A stretch of 64,000 nucleotides of DNA, taken from Odobenus rosmarus divergens. Taxonomy: Eukaryota; Chordata; Mammalia; Carnivora; Odobenidae. The notes beneath the pieces are model-generated. The model worked only from the letters and a program-made list of their open reading frames with translations. It ran no database searches and was not told the DNA's origin. This document shows, one piece after another, positions 36,301 through 48,300 of the stretch (position 1 is its first letter; every line of letters starts with the position of its first letter). A program made the translations under genes and the position numbers. The stretch is taken from the NCBI RefSeq assembly GCF_000321225.1, contig NW_004450277.1:1431956-1495955 (forward strand), written 5' to 3'.

Positions 36301-39300
36301 ACCTGCTGAATTGCCCTCCCCAAAAGGCTGGACCAGTTTGTACTAAAACCAACAGTGTGTGCATATCCCAGCTCCCCAGCCCAGCTCCATTTCGTGACTA
36401 TTCCATGGGCTTACTACTCTCTGCCCCCATCTCCTTCCCTTTCTGCAATTTTCCTTCCATCATTGAGCAGAAGGTCCGCCTGACCCGAAATTTGCCCTCT
36501 GCAGGCAGCCTCCCCTTTAGCATGTTTTGTCCTGTTGGTTTTTAAGAGGCAGCTGTGAGCCAAAAAAATTAATGAGACTCTGCAGCTGAACATGATCCCC
36601 TGTCCCAGGGGTGCTGGTACCTTATTCACAGGATGGACGTGGTGATGGTGGAATCTCAGGCATTGTGATGAGCCTGTGGAGAGCACTTCACTTTGACTTT
36701 AGCAGAAGTCTCATCCAGGAGCTCTGGTAGCTAGCATATAAAATAGAATAGACGCATAAAATGCAGGGGGAATTGCAGTGAGAGAGTAGGCTTAGCCCAG
36801 TGGGAAATCTGGGGATGCTTCATGGCAGTGACATTGGCCAGGTCCTTGACTGAGGAGTCTGCTAGCAGAGAGGGCATGAGGAGAACATGCTGAACTTGAA
36901 AGTTGAAAGCTTTGTTTTTTAATATAAATTTAAACCAGAATTATGCTACCATTGATGGATTCTCATTAGAAAGATTTCTGGCAGGAATTCTGTGAAGTTG
37001 ATAAAATCCCTATGGTGTGCTGTTGCTACACTCTCAGGTTTTTCCTTGTTTAAAGTACTGAAATTATTTTGACTACATTCAGGTTTTTTCGTGTAAATAT
37101 TTATCCTCTGTCATGTCTTTACCCAAAGCACATTGTCGCCAACTATAGCATCTGCCATTGTATGTTTAATTGTGGCTTTTACTCTTAACCAGATTCAGTT
37201 TTCCCAGTCAGATTTCTTAAGTGTAAGTTTTGTCAAGATTTGCTTCTCCTTGCAGTTGGCATCTTCCCACGTACAGTTTCATTTGCTGTCAGTTTTATCT
37301 GTTGTTGGTTTATTTCTACTCATACCTATTGGATAACAAATTCATCATGTTTACCTGGTAGCTAATCCATAAGGAGACTGGGAATAGTTCTCATGAGGCC
37401 TAGGACTACTCTATTGTCACAGTTTCCAGGGTTTTCTCTTGGTTATTACATGCCGTAACTGCCTCTGCCATCGCTCTTCTCCCCAGATTATGCCCCATGT
37501 GCACTGTCAGGTTCCAGATCGCCCCAGTGGCAAAACAGTGGGGTGGAGCATCTTGCCCCAGCATGGGCAGAGGGAACCGTGTCGCCAAAGCCTGGGGTCG
37601 GGAAGTGGTGGAGGGGGAGATGAATGAGCTCTGGGCCCCAGAGGCCAGAACTGCACCCCATACTCACAGGCACCTCTCTTGTCTGCTCTAGAACGCCTCA
37701 GACATGCCCGAGACTATCACCAGCCGGGACGCCGCCCGGTTCCCCATCATCGCCAGCTGCACGCTCTTGGGGCTCTATCTCTTTTTCAAAGTAAGTCCTT
37801 TGCCACCTGTTGTGTCATTTGGTTTAAATAACTTTTGTTTTGTTTTGTTTTTCCCATCACAGGAGATATGCATGTTCATTTGTAGAAAATAAAGAGCAAG
37901 GGAGAAAAAAAAAGTCCTAATAATTCACCTCTAGACCGACTACACAGAGATAACCATGGATGGCGTTTAGGACTCTTTCCCATAGTCATTATTTCTTTTC
38001 TCTGCGTGGCTTTTTTGGGTTTTTTTTTCGTGATACCATTTTGGTTGCATTGTACTGTTTATGCTGGGAACGGGGTATAGCTTGGGTCTCCGATGCGCCT
38101 CTACCATACTAATTGCCTTTTTTTTTTTTTTTAATTTACCGAGGTTTATTTTCCCAATAAAAGTTACACAGGCTCAGTGTTGAAAACGTGGAAAACACAG
38201 AAAAGTAAAAAGGGGAAAACAGCAGTCATCCAAAACCCCACTACCAGAGACAATCACAGATTCCCTTTGGAGGTGTGTCCTTGCGCTGTTTTCCCGGTGC
38301 ATGGTTTCTCCGTAGCTGTGGCCACGTGGCGTACTCAGTTCTGTAGCTGCGCTTTCACTCCCCATTAATAACATCATAAGCATTCTCTCATGTTACTGCA
38401 AACTCTTCTGAAGCTTTTCTTTCTTTTCTTTTTTTTAATATAACACGTACTGTTTTCTGATTATGAAAGTAAGATATGCAGAAAACTTAGTGGGGGAAAC
38501 ATATACAGAGGTAACGATCACTATTAACGTTTGGGCGTGTCTCCTTTCAGGCTTTTAGTAAGCATGCTTTTCACGGAACCCTAACCCTACCCCAGCCGTA
38601 GTGTTGTGTCTTGTTTTTGCAGTCTTGCCTCCCAAGTGCTTTTTCCCTGGTCGCTGAAAAGCCCTCGAGGACGACTTTTAATTCACATGTTAAAAACACA
38701 GGTAGATGGCGAAAAAAATGTTTTCAATCTACGGGAAGGTGGAAATGAGCCATAATCTTCTCCCCAGTATAGTTTCTTGTGAATCTTACGCATAGATCTA
38801 CATTTTTGTTAAAATATAAAAACAGATATATGTATGAGATACAGGATTTTTACTGTAGAGATCTTTTTCTTATCAACACAGTCACATCTACCTTATTCTT
38901 CTTAACACCTCCCCGTGGCTCTGTTTTATGGCTGTGCCCCTGAGGGATGTCTAGTGCTGGGATATCGCAGCAGTGCTGCTGTGGGCACTGGGCACGTACT
39001 GTCAAGTATTTCTGCAGTAGGAGGACCCAGTCACGTAACATCTGCATTTGTAAGTTGAACAGACAGTACCAAATCCCCACAAAAGATGGCACCCATTTAC
39101 ATTTCCCCTGATAGTTAGGAGTGTGCCGGCTCCCCTATACTCTCACCAGCATTGAGTAGCATCAAAATTCCTTATCTTTACCAGTCTGTGAGTGAGTCAA
39201 CAATGTAATTTTTACATCCGTTTCCTGTCCCATCGCCCCCTCGTTGTTGGATCAGAACTACGCTTTTTTTTTCCTCAGTGGTTTCAGAATGCCCCCCCAG

Positions 39301-42300
39301 GCCAGATTCACCACAGCTCACCTCCAGCATCCCCCTCACTTTAAACAGAAAAAGTCATCTCGGTTTTTACTCTTACAAATAAGAGTGCATCAAATAACAT
39401 TAGGTATTCACTGATTTTTTTTCCCTTGGACCTTGGGTGAAGAGTTGAATTTATTCCATGCTTTGGTTCATAGCACACCATCATCAGTCCATGCCAGGCT
39501 CCCCCTTCACCCCTAGTGCCCGCCTCCATTTCCCACCTTCATTTCCCTCTCCACAAGAAGCACCTGCTCTGATGCGTTTGCTTTGTCTTCAGATGTGTGT
39601 CTCCTTATAAAACGTATGGTGTCAGTATATCTGTGTCTATTGAGAGTCCAGCTTCCATAAATAGAGTGCAGTACATCTCCCTCTGTTTGCTTTTTCTCTC
39701 CCCTGTACTTTTGAGATCTCTCTGAGGCTGTCTGTACATCTAGCCCATTGCCTCCAACTTGGCTTTTGGCAGGTATTTCTCAGGTCTCTGCTGTGCTGAG
39801 TGCCAGTGATATGTACCCAGGCCCTTCCTTGCCTCAAGACCTTCTAACATTTTTAGTAGTTAGGATTCTCTCCTTTAGCTAGGTTCCCTCAGAAAGAAAT
39901 TTCTGGCAGTGGAGGGTATGAGCATTTTTCTTTAAGTCACTGGATGCTCAGCCTGTTTCCCTCTCCAGGCGGGTAAGCCCCAGCCTGCCTTGTGCCAGAG
40001 GACAAAGCATAGCTCTTGCCCATGTCTCTAGAGGGTTCACACTGAGATTTTTGAGAAGCGACTGCCTGGACAACACAGCCAACAGATTGCTGCAAAACTC
40101 CAGGCTGGCGGCTTGTTGTTAATTGGTTTGCCGAACGGCAGTATCCCTCAGCCCCTTTCCTCCTCTCCCCTGCCGGGGAGGGGGGGCATTTCTCAACATC
40201 CTAAAATTTACCTTATCCCACTTCATTTAAAACTGCTTTGAGGCAGCATATAAATAAAAATTATACGCTGCCTCAAAGCAATCAGCAGCATAAGTAAAAG
40301 AAGTAAAGGAAGAAATTTGGGTAAAGAGAAAATTAAAATAGGATAAAATGAAGCCTTGGGTGAGGACCATGCCCTGAACCCAGGCTCTACACTTGAAAGA
40401 CATGTACTCTTGTCAGAGTGAGTCTAATATGGGTGTGGCTCTGAGTTTCTAGCAGCTAAAGCACAAAGAAAGCCAGACTTGAGACTTGGTGCACAATTCA
40501 TAGGCTACACAGCCAAGCCAACTGGTGGCTATAAGTTGTAGCCAGAGACATTTTCCCAAGGGCCCACTTGGAAGGAACACTACTGAGGGGTATACCACAT
40601 CTTCATAAAACATGGCCCACATGCCTGTGAGATATGTTCATGGGGCTTTTTCTTATGGTAGTCACGTTCTAGGTCACTGCTTTGCTCATCCATTCATTCT
40701 GCGAACATTTACTGAGTGCCTGCTGTGTACAAGGCCCAGAGTGAGAAAAACGACTGACCATCCCTGCCCTCAAGGAGTTTCTTGTTAATTGGTGGAGATG
40801 GACACCAGTCAGTCACATCGATACATGTAAAGTTACAGTCCTGGGAAGTACCGCAGAGGCAACGTGTAGCACCAGGAAAGCAAAGAAGAGCCCCCCCCCG
40901 TCAGCTAGCATGGACCTCTACTCCTGCCCCACCCGCACGTCTGACAGCAGCACCTCCATCTACCTCAGTGCTCGGCCAGCCGCAAACCCCAGGAGCCGTC
41001 CTCCCTGCTCTTCCTGTCTTCCAGCCAAGGCACCGTCCTCTATCTGCCAGACTCTGCACTACCCTCCTCACGGGGCTGTCTGCTTACCCCCTCACCCTGT
41101 GGAGTCTGTCTTCCACACAGCAGCACAGGGAACTTCTCAGGCCATCCAGTCACATCACAGCCCTGCCCTCAGCCTCCAAGACCGACCTGGCTCACACAGA
41201 GGAATCCAGTTTTTCTCATGGCACTGTAGGGTCTCCCTGCCTCTTAACCTTCCCAGCTTCATCTCCTGACACCATCCCATTACTCTCTCAGCTCTAGACT
41301 CACAGGCCTTGACTGTTCCCCACACACGTAAGCAACATACCCACCTCAGGACCTTTGCACTCACCCTTCCATCTGCCTCCGATGCTCTCCCCCTCGAATA
41401 CCCTCACAGTGGCTCCGTTACTTCGTTTAGGTTCTATACCTGAATGAGGTGAGTATCTTCCCATTGAGAGGCTTTCACTGGCCATCTGTCTGAAAGAGCA
41501 GCTCTCCTCTCTTCTCTCTGTCTCCTTGCCCTGCTTTGCTTTTTTTCTGAGCATCCGTCACCACTTGACAATATATTGCATATCTGTTTCCTTTGAGATT
41601 CTGTCTTTCTCACTGGCACATGAACTCCATGAGGGCAGGGACTTTTATGCCTTATTCCTTGCCGTATCCTCGGTGGTTCACGTGATGCCGTGCACGTAGT
41701 AGGCAGTCAGTACCTGTGAGCTGAATTAACGAGGGGTGGTTGTATCAAGGAGAGCTGCTCTGAGCTGAGGGTTGAAGAAAGAAGGGTGGCCTAGCTGAGG
41801 AGAGGAGAATGTCCCGGGCAGAAGAGCATGTGCACAGGCCACCTGTCTGTGGTGGGGCTGTGGTACAGATAGGGCCCCACAGAAAGGCCAGGGTGGCCCC
41901 AGCGTGTTATGAGCCACAGCTGAGAAGGTCTGCAGGGGCTGAGGCCCAGGTGAGGGTGTGGGTCTGGAGCTTGTGAAAGCGGGGCGTTAAGCAGGGGAGC
42001 CACGCGGGCAGACAGGCATTTAAACAGATTCTGTAACAGCCTCCTTGAGAGTGCCCAGTGCCCCTGTGCCCCATACCACAGCATATCATCCCCTCCCAGC
42101 CGGAGACCCTCAGGAAAACAAACTCAGGAAAGGATGAATGGGAGGGAGATGGCAGAGCCTTCCCCAGAGTCCAGAATTCACAGCAGTGACATGTGGCTTT
42201 GGAGTACCATGAAAGAGAATATTTCCCAGTTTCACCTGACACACTGAGAAGCAGAAGGCAGGGCCTGCTGTCACAGCTTCCAGCCATCACCATGGGAAGA

Positions 42301-45300
42301 GTCCTCCAGGAGAGCGTCGTGTAGACGTTGGGACAAGGCACAAGCGACTTAATAAGTAGCGTGCTTGGGGCCTTGGTGGCCACCGTAGGGGGCCCCCTAG
42401 ATTTTTGGGCAGGGAGAAGGAAACGTGGAAGAGTGCATTCTGAGGTTCAGATGGCTCCCTTGGGGCGCTGCACTCAGGACTGTCCTCCCCTGTGTTTCCA
42501 TGCCAGGACTCTGAGCACAGACAAAATATTGCCTGTCTCCAGATAATGGAGCCACCAGGCACAAATATACAGACTCCTTTGGGTGTGCGTCTGGGGGCCT
42601 GAGGGTCCTCCCTTTTTTTCTATAGCCACAGAAGCTAGAAGGCCCCTAGCACTGTCTAGATTCTTCCTGCCACCGTTCCCAAGTTCCACAGGGGTGAGAC
42701 CAACCTCCAGAAGAGAACCGGGGATTCTGGTTTCATCATAGCCATTGGCAACCCTGATTTCCTGTTTCTTTTTTTATTTCTGCCTCAGATATTCTCCCAG
42801 GAGTACATCAACCTCTTGCTGTCCATGTATTTCTTCGTGTTGGGGATCCTGGCCCTGTCCCACACCATCAGGTCAGAAGGCATCTCTGCAACATTTGAAG
42901 CAGCTTTCTCAGGAGCCAGTACAGGGTCCTGGATGAGAACATGACCTTTGGCGTCATTCAGAGCCAGGTTTGAATCCTGGCTGTAAAATCCGAGGGCAGC
43001 TTTCCCCTGGGGTACACCGTGGATGACCTAGAATAAGAACGATAACCTCTGTGGGACACAGTTTCCTTACCAGGACTGATAAGAGTATCCCGTGGGTGTT
43101 TCCCACCACCACAGTTGTTGGGAAAGTTATTTGTGAACAGTAACATGATGTCACTTGTCTCGGCACTGAGATGGGTAACACCAGCACCACTTGCCGGGTG
43201 TTGTAGCCTGCCCTGCACCAGGCGCTAAGCCCAGCTTCTCACACATGATCTTATTTCCTAATGAGAGAGAGGCCGTATAGTGAGAACTTAGGAGTGCAGC
43301 CTCTGGAATTTGATTACCTGAATTTGAATCCAGACTCTGCTACTTAATAGCCCTATGACTTTGGGCAAGTTACTTAATCTCTCTGGCCTCAATTTCCTCA
43401 GCTGAATGTGGAGGAAAATAATCGAACCTTCCTTATGGGTCATGGGAAAGCTTTTAGCTGAGTATCTGGCACTTAATGTGTCCAGTAACTGTTAACTGTC
43501 ATTGTTACTATTACTTCCTTTGCTAACCTGCCAGGTAACTTTATGAGGTTAGCTTTTGCTTTTAATCCTCTGTTATCTTTGGAAACTGAAGCTCAAAGAG
43601 ATTAAGAAATTTGCTAGGATCGCACAATAGATAAGCAGCAGAGCCAAGATTCAAACCCAGGTCTGAGTGGCCCCAGAGCCACCTTCCCACTGCCACCCTG
43701 CTCAGACGGCCACGTGCTTGTGTCTGTTCAGTGGGGATGAAGGACCTAGGCCGGGGACCTCGGGGTGCTGCTGGTAGCGTCGTGGACAGGCCAGTTCTCC
43801 GTGCGTTGTAAACATTTGGCATTCCCTAGCCCCGCTTACTAAATGTGAGTTGTGTCCCCAGTCCACCCCCTAGCTTGTGACTACAGAAGCGTCCCCAGTG
43901 CTTCCATCTGGCCCCTTGAGGTGGTACAGTGTCAGGTTGAGACCCACTGACCCTGAGGTGGCCAGCAGACCAGGGAGGGTCCCAGAAGGACGGAACGCAG
44001 CTTAAAGTCAGCTTTGAAGGGTGGGAAACCTGGAAGAGGCGCGAAGGAGAAAGGGAAGCTAGGAGCTAGTGAAGGCACAGTCGGGATCTTTCTGCAGTAG
44101 TCAGAAGGCTGGGGAGGAAGTGCTGGGCCTGCTCACAAGAGGCATTGAAAGCGGGGTGAGTTTGGCCTTGTTCCTGTAGGCACGCTGGCAGGACAGTGTG
44201 GTACTCAAGAGCGTGGGTTCAGGAGACAGTTGGCCCTGGGACCAAGGCCTGGCTCTGCCAGCTCTATAATTTGTGTAAGCTTCTCACGCCCTCTGAGCAT
44301 CAGTTTCTAGAAAACGGAGACACCATGAGCACCTCCTCGCTGGGGCATGGGAAGCATCAGGTGAACCACAGCTATAACATGGCTAGAGCACAGTGCCAAG
44401 TGCACTGTGAGTTGTGCTTCTTGTCCAAGGTCACACAGCTGGGACTGGAATTCTGGTCTTTTGACTGAGTTCAGTGTTGACTTCAACTATACCTGCCCTT
44501 TACCCATAAAATCTTGTTCCAGCCATCTTACAAGAATTTTAGTCCAGTCCCCTATCCTAAAAAATGAAGGTGCAGAGAACCTAGCTCAGTGACTGGGACC
44601 TAGCAAAATGGTGGCAGACCCAGCCTCAAAGGGCAGAGCTCTCTATCTGATGGATCTGGGGTGGGGTGGGGTGGGGGTAGTCGCCTCCAGGCACTGGAAC
44701 CCCTCCTTCCCCGTGCTGATTAGGATCCCCCTAATTCTCATCCATCCTACGCCTGCATCTGTGAGAGGCTTGAGATTCCTAGGCCTCCCGGTGGCCCAAC
44801 CACCACCTCAGAGAACCCGGTGTGTTTTGTCTGTCTGTCTTTTAACTAATTAATAATTTTGACTGGTAAAAATTATTGACAGAACCAACAGCAACCGAAA
44901 CTGCACATGGTGAAATATATCGGTGACTAAAACTTAACAGAAGAATCATTTTCTTGATAAAATTAGAGCACAATATTTGACCTGGGAAAATCAGACCTCA
45001 TAAACACAATTGATGACCATGGGCAGGAGGGATGCTCACCACAGTGTCAGAACTGTCCTGTGAAAAATTTTATATGGACCAAAAATGGAGGGATGAGAGA
45101 AATTGCTTTGAAAAGTTTACATGGAAAAGAACTGAATCAGATGCACATAATTTTAGCAAAAAGGGGGGAAGGCATAATTTAATCATGTTGTTTAGAAAGC
45201 TGAGCCAAAAATTAAATTTATTTTTCTCCTTCAGTTAAATTGAGTTTTCTGAAATACTTTTTCAAAGAAAGTCTGTGATGTAGTCAGAATTTCCATGAGC

Positions 45301-48300
45301 TGTTTATATCCACAAACTTAGAGTCAGACCTCCGTCAGGATCTAAACCAGAGGGTCTGGAGGTGGGATTCAGGGAAGGTGAGTCTCTGAGTGGTTGTGTG
45401 ACCACTAGGAGTCACAGCTGGTAGGGCCAGAGGGGGTTCTGAGCCCAGGTCGGTCTCACTTCACGGCCCATATTCTTCCCAGTCGGCAAGAGTGGGGGGG
45501 AGACAGAGATTGTAGAGAGTGGGCTGGCCACCCCCTGTCAGCAGTCCTGCGACAACCCCCAGAGGACTGGGGGGACAGACCTGCTGGAGGGCTGGAAGAG
45601 CCCGGCCCCGAGCCAGGTCAGCCCCAGGGGGGGATTCTTGTGGATCCTTCCACGCCTGCCACCACCCCCCAGCCTGCCACCTGCCTTCACCTTGTTAGCC
45701 ACCAAGACTTGCAAGACCATGCCAGAACCCTTCCTGCCAAGGGAACCTCAGCTTATTTTTATCATCTCTGAGCTCACACCCCATCCAGCTGACTTTAGAG
45801 GGAAAAGGGCCCATAAGGCCAAAATCTGCCACCCCAGGAAGAAAAGGTCAGTTTTATCGACCCTTGCTTTCCACTCCCAGGGGAGAAGGGCACCAGGATG
45901 TGGTTTCCCAGCAGGAAGCAGTGACCTTTAGGTTTGATGTGAGCCATCGAGGGCTGGAAAATCTCTGCCTGCTACAGAAGTTTGCATTCAGAGGCGTTCA
46001 GCAAGCATTTACCAGCTGCCTCCTAGGCACCAGGCCTGCCATGGGTGGGGTGAAGGTGATGAGACAGGACCCCCACTCTCAAGTTCAGGCTCACCAGCCA
46101 GGTTGCTTGACTCTTGCCCTCTGTTATCCAGCAGCGCTTCTTTGCTCGGGATAACCAAGTCATCAGTCTGGAGACTTCTTACTTGAAGTAAAGGCGGCAG
46201 TTAAGCTTACAGGCTGGGCTGCCAAGCATTCATTGAATCCCCTTAGTAACTAAGAGAAAGATAACTAGTGTAGTGTTCCAAATGAGGAAACAGTTACACA
46301 GAACAGTTAAGTAACTTTCCCAAGATCACACAGCTAATCAGTGGCAGAGTCAGGATTTGAATCCAGGAAGTCTGGCTCCAGCGTCCGTGCCCTGAGCCAC
46401 TGCGCTCGGCTGGTTCAGAAGCTAAGTATCAAGCTCCTGAGGAAGAGGCCAGCCTACAGTGAGGGGCTTAGCTCCTCGGGCCTCTTCTCTGCCTCTTCCC
46501 ACACACTCTGGCTTCAGGCTCTCCCAAAAGTGATTCAGCGAACTGAGCTGAAAGTAGCTTCCAGCCTCATCTGTCCCAGCTTCTGCCCCCCACTTCTTCA
46601 GAGCCCTCCTGTGGAAGCCCACTCCCAGTTCCATCCTTGTGCCTGCCACACTTGGGTTCACAAAGCTCTCTCGTTCATGCCACAGCCCTGCAGACGGGGA
46701 AGCTGTTTGACAAGTGGGGAAACAGACCCTGAAATAGTTCCTAACTCCACATCTTCTTTCTCCAACCCGCAGGGTCTTAGAAAGGGAGCTCCCTTTCCCT
46801 GCCTTTACTGCTGTGCCCTGGGTACCTCTTGGCCTGCCTCTGTTTGGGAACACCATTCTGGATTTGCCCACCTCATCAGTCATTGTCAGTCTGATCCAGT
46901 ATTGCCAAATGCTTTTGAGGTCAGGCTCTGGACAGGTGCCAACGCTGAAGGAAGCTCAAGAGTTCTTATATCCCTGTTGTGGGTCCAGAGTTGGGCTAAG
47001 CCTCTCTCCTGCCTTCTCGCATACCTTCCCAGCAACCGTTTGAGACACGTAGTATTGTTATCCCCACAGACAGCTGAGGAGATGAGCCACTGAAGTGACT
47101 CGCCCAAAGCCACACAGCTGGGGTGTGGCCGCCTAGTCTCCTGGGCTGAGCTGCCCCGAGGGCCAGGCTGGGCCGGGAGGCCCTGATGTGCACATCTTTT
47201 TCTGAAGGTGATCCAGAAAAGAAAGTTTCTCTTCCCTGCCTGGCCAAGGCATAGAGTATGCTGGGTGATCAGAGACCATTTTTCCAGAGATAAGGCTGAG
47301 CCCATCCTGAACAACAGAGGCCTCATGGAAAGAGTGAATGTGAGGTGCTCCTCCCCCTCCACCCTGAGGCTGTGATTCATCTAGCTGATTGAGTCCAGCT
47401 GAGTTTATAAAAAAAAAACCCAGGCCTGACAAGTCACGGAGTTGGGGGGTAGGCAGTAACCATCAGGTCATCTGACTTAATAGGTCTGGAAGAGAGTCAA
47501 GGAATACGCCTTCTCGACCAGGGACTCTCATAGAGACCATGCACGGATCAGCTTTGGCATCAGTTCCTGTTCTAAAACTGCATTTTACATGGAAGTCTGG
47601 CCCCGCTTTGTGTTTCTTGGGCAATAACCAAGAGGCAGTGCAGAAGCAGTAGGATTCCAGAGACCTATGTTTGAGTCTCAACTCAGATGGGGAGTCAACC
47701 CTGGGCAGTCACTTAGTCCGGGGGCCTCCGTTTCCATCTGGGGAATAGGGCTGATAAGTCTTCCCCATCAGGGCCGCTGTGACGGTCCTGGGAGGAAAGA
47801 GCTGTGAATGGGTGTTTCTGGGATGGTGTTGGGGCTGCGACTGCCCATGGGGGCCCTGTGTGCCGACCTGCTTTGTCTTTCCTTCCAGCCCCTTCATGAA
47901 TAAGTTTTTTCCAGCCAGCTTCCCAAATCGACAGTACCAGCTGCTCTTCACGCAGGGCTCTGGGGAGAACAAGGAAGGTCAGTGCTGCCCGCTTTCCCTT
48001 GCCTTGGGGATCCCTCACCTCCATTCCCCTTTGTCTCCAATATAGGGTTTCTCCAGTAGAACAAGGGATGGAAAAGGTGGGCTCTGGAAGGAATCACATT
48101 GCCTGGGTTCCCACCCCTGCTCTGCCACTGCCTACACAGGGGACTCTGGGTGAATGCCTTTACCTCTCCGAGCCTTGGGTGTTTTCGATTTTGTTTCATC
48201 TGTAAAATGAAAATGATACATCTAGTACCTCCCTCATAGGCGTGTTGTTAGGACTGGGAGTCAGCGATTAGGGTAGCACTCAGCACACGGCCTGGCTTAC

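Larger units (their letters stand above)
28153..37691 (+). other. HM13: HM13 intron 1
   Basis: A 9.5-kb GT-AG intron. It holds CanSINEs at 30042, 32134, 32343, 33450, 34660 and 34915 on the plus strand and one at 33735 on the minus strand. It also contains a MER5A-like element and L1M 3' sequence near 31.5-32.9 kb, a MIR at 34.0 kb and a CA repeat at 33351. The stretch 28.2-29.7 kb is C-rich unique sequence with no repeat or gene I can name. Confidence 0.85.
37791..42788 (+). other. HM13: HM13 intron 2
   Basis: A 5.0-kb intron without any CanSINE. It contains three copies of one old repeat family between 37.86 and 38.56 kb, a strong hairpin at 40234-40280, and L2-like sequence at about 41.0-41.73 kb. 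The other parts look unique. Confidence 0.85.
42872..47888 (+). other. HM13: HM13 intron 3
   Basis: A 5.0-kb intron without CanSINEs. It holds a nested MIR pair (43195-43685), further MIRs at about 42935, 44195 and 46230, a G-quadruplex-like run (44658-44677) and an AT-rich unassigned stretch (44840-45300). A 250-codon open frame (46341-47093) begins inside a MIR and shows no recognisable domain. Confidence 0.85.

Noticed and set aside
46341..47093. 250-codon open frame on the plus strand in HM13 intron 3
   Set aside because: It starts inside a MIR element and its end runs into MIR-like wording ('ccacagacagctgaggagatg'). The translation is low in recognisable structure, and a long antisense frame overlaps it, as expected from composition.
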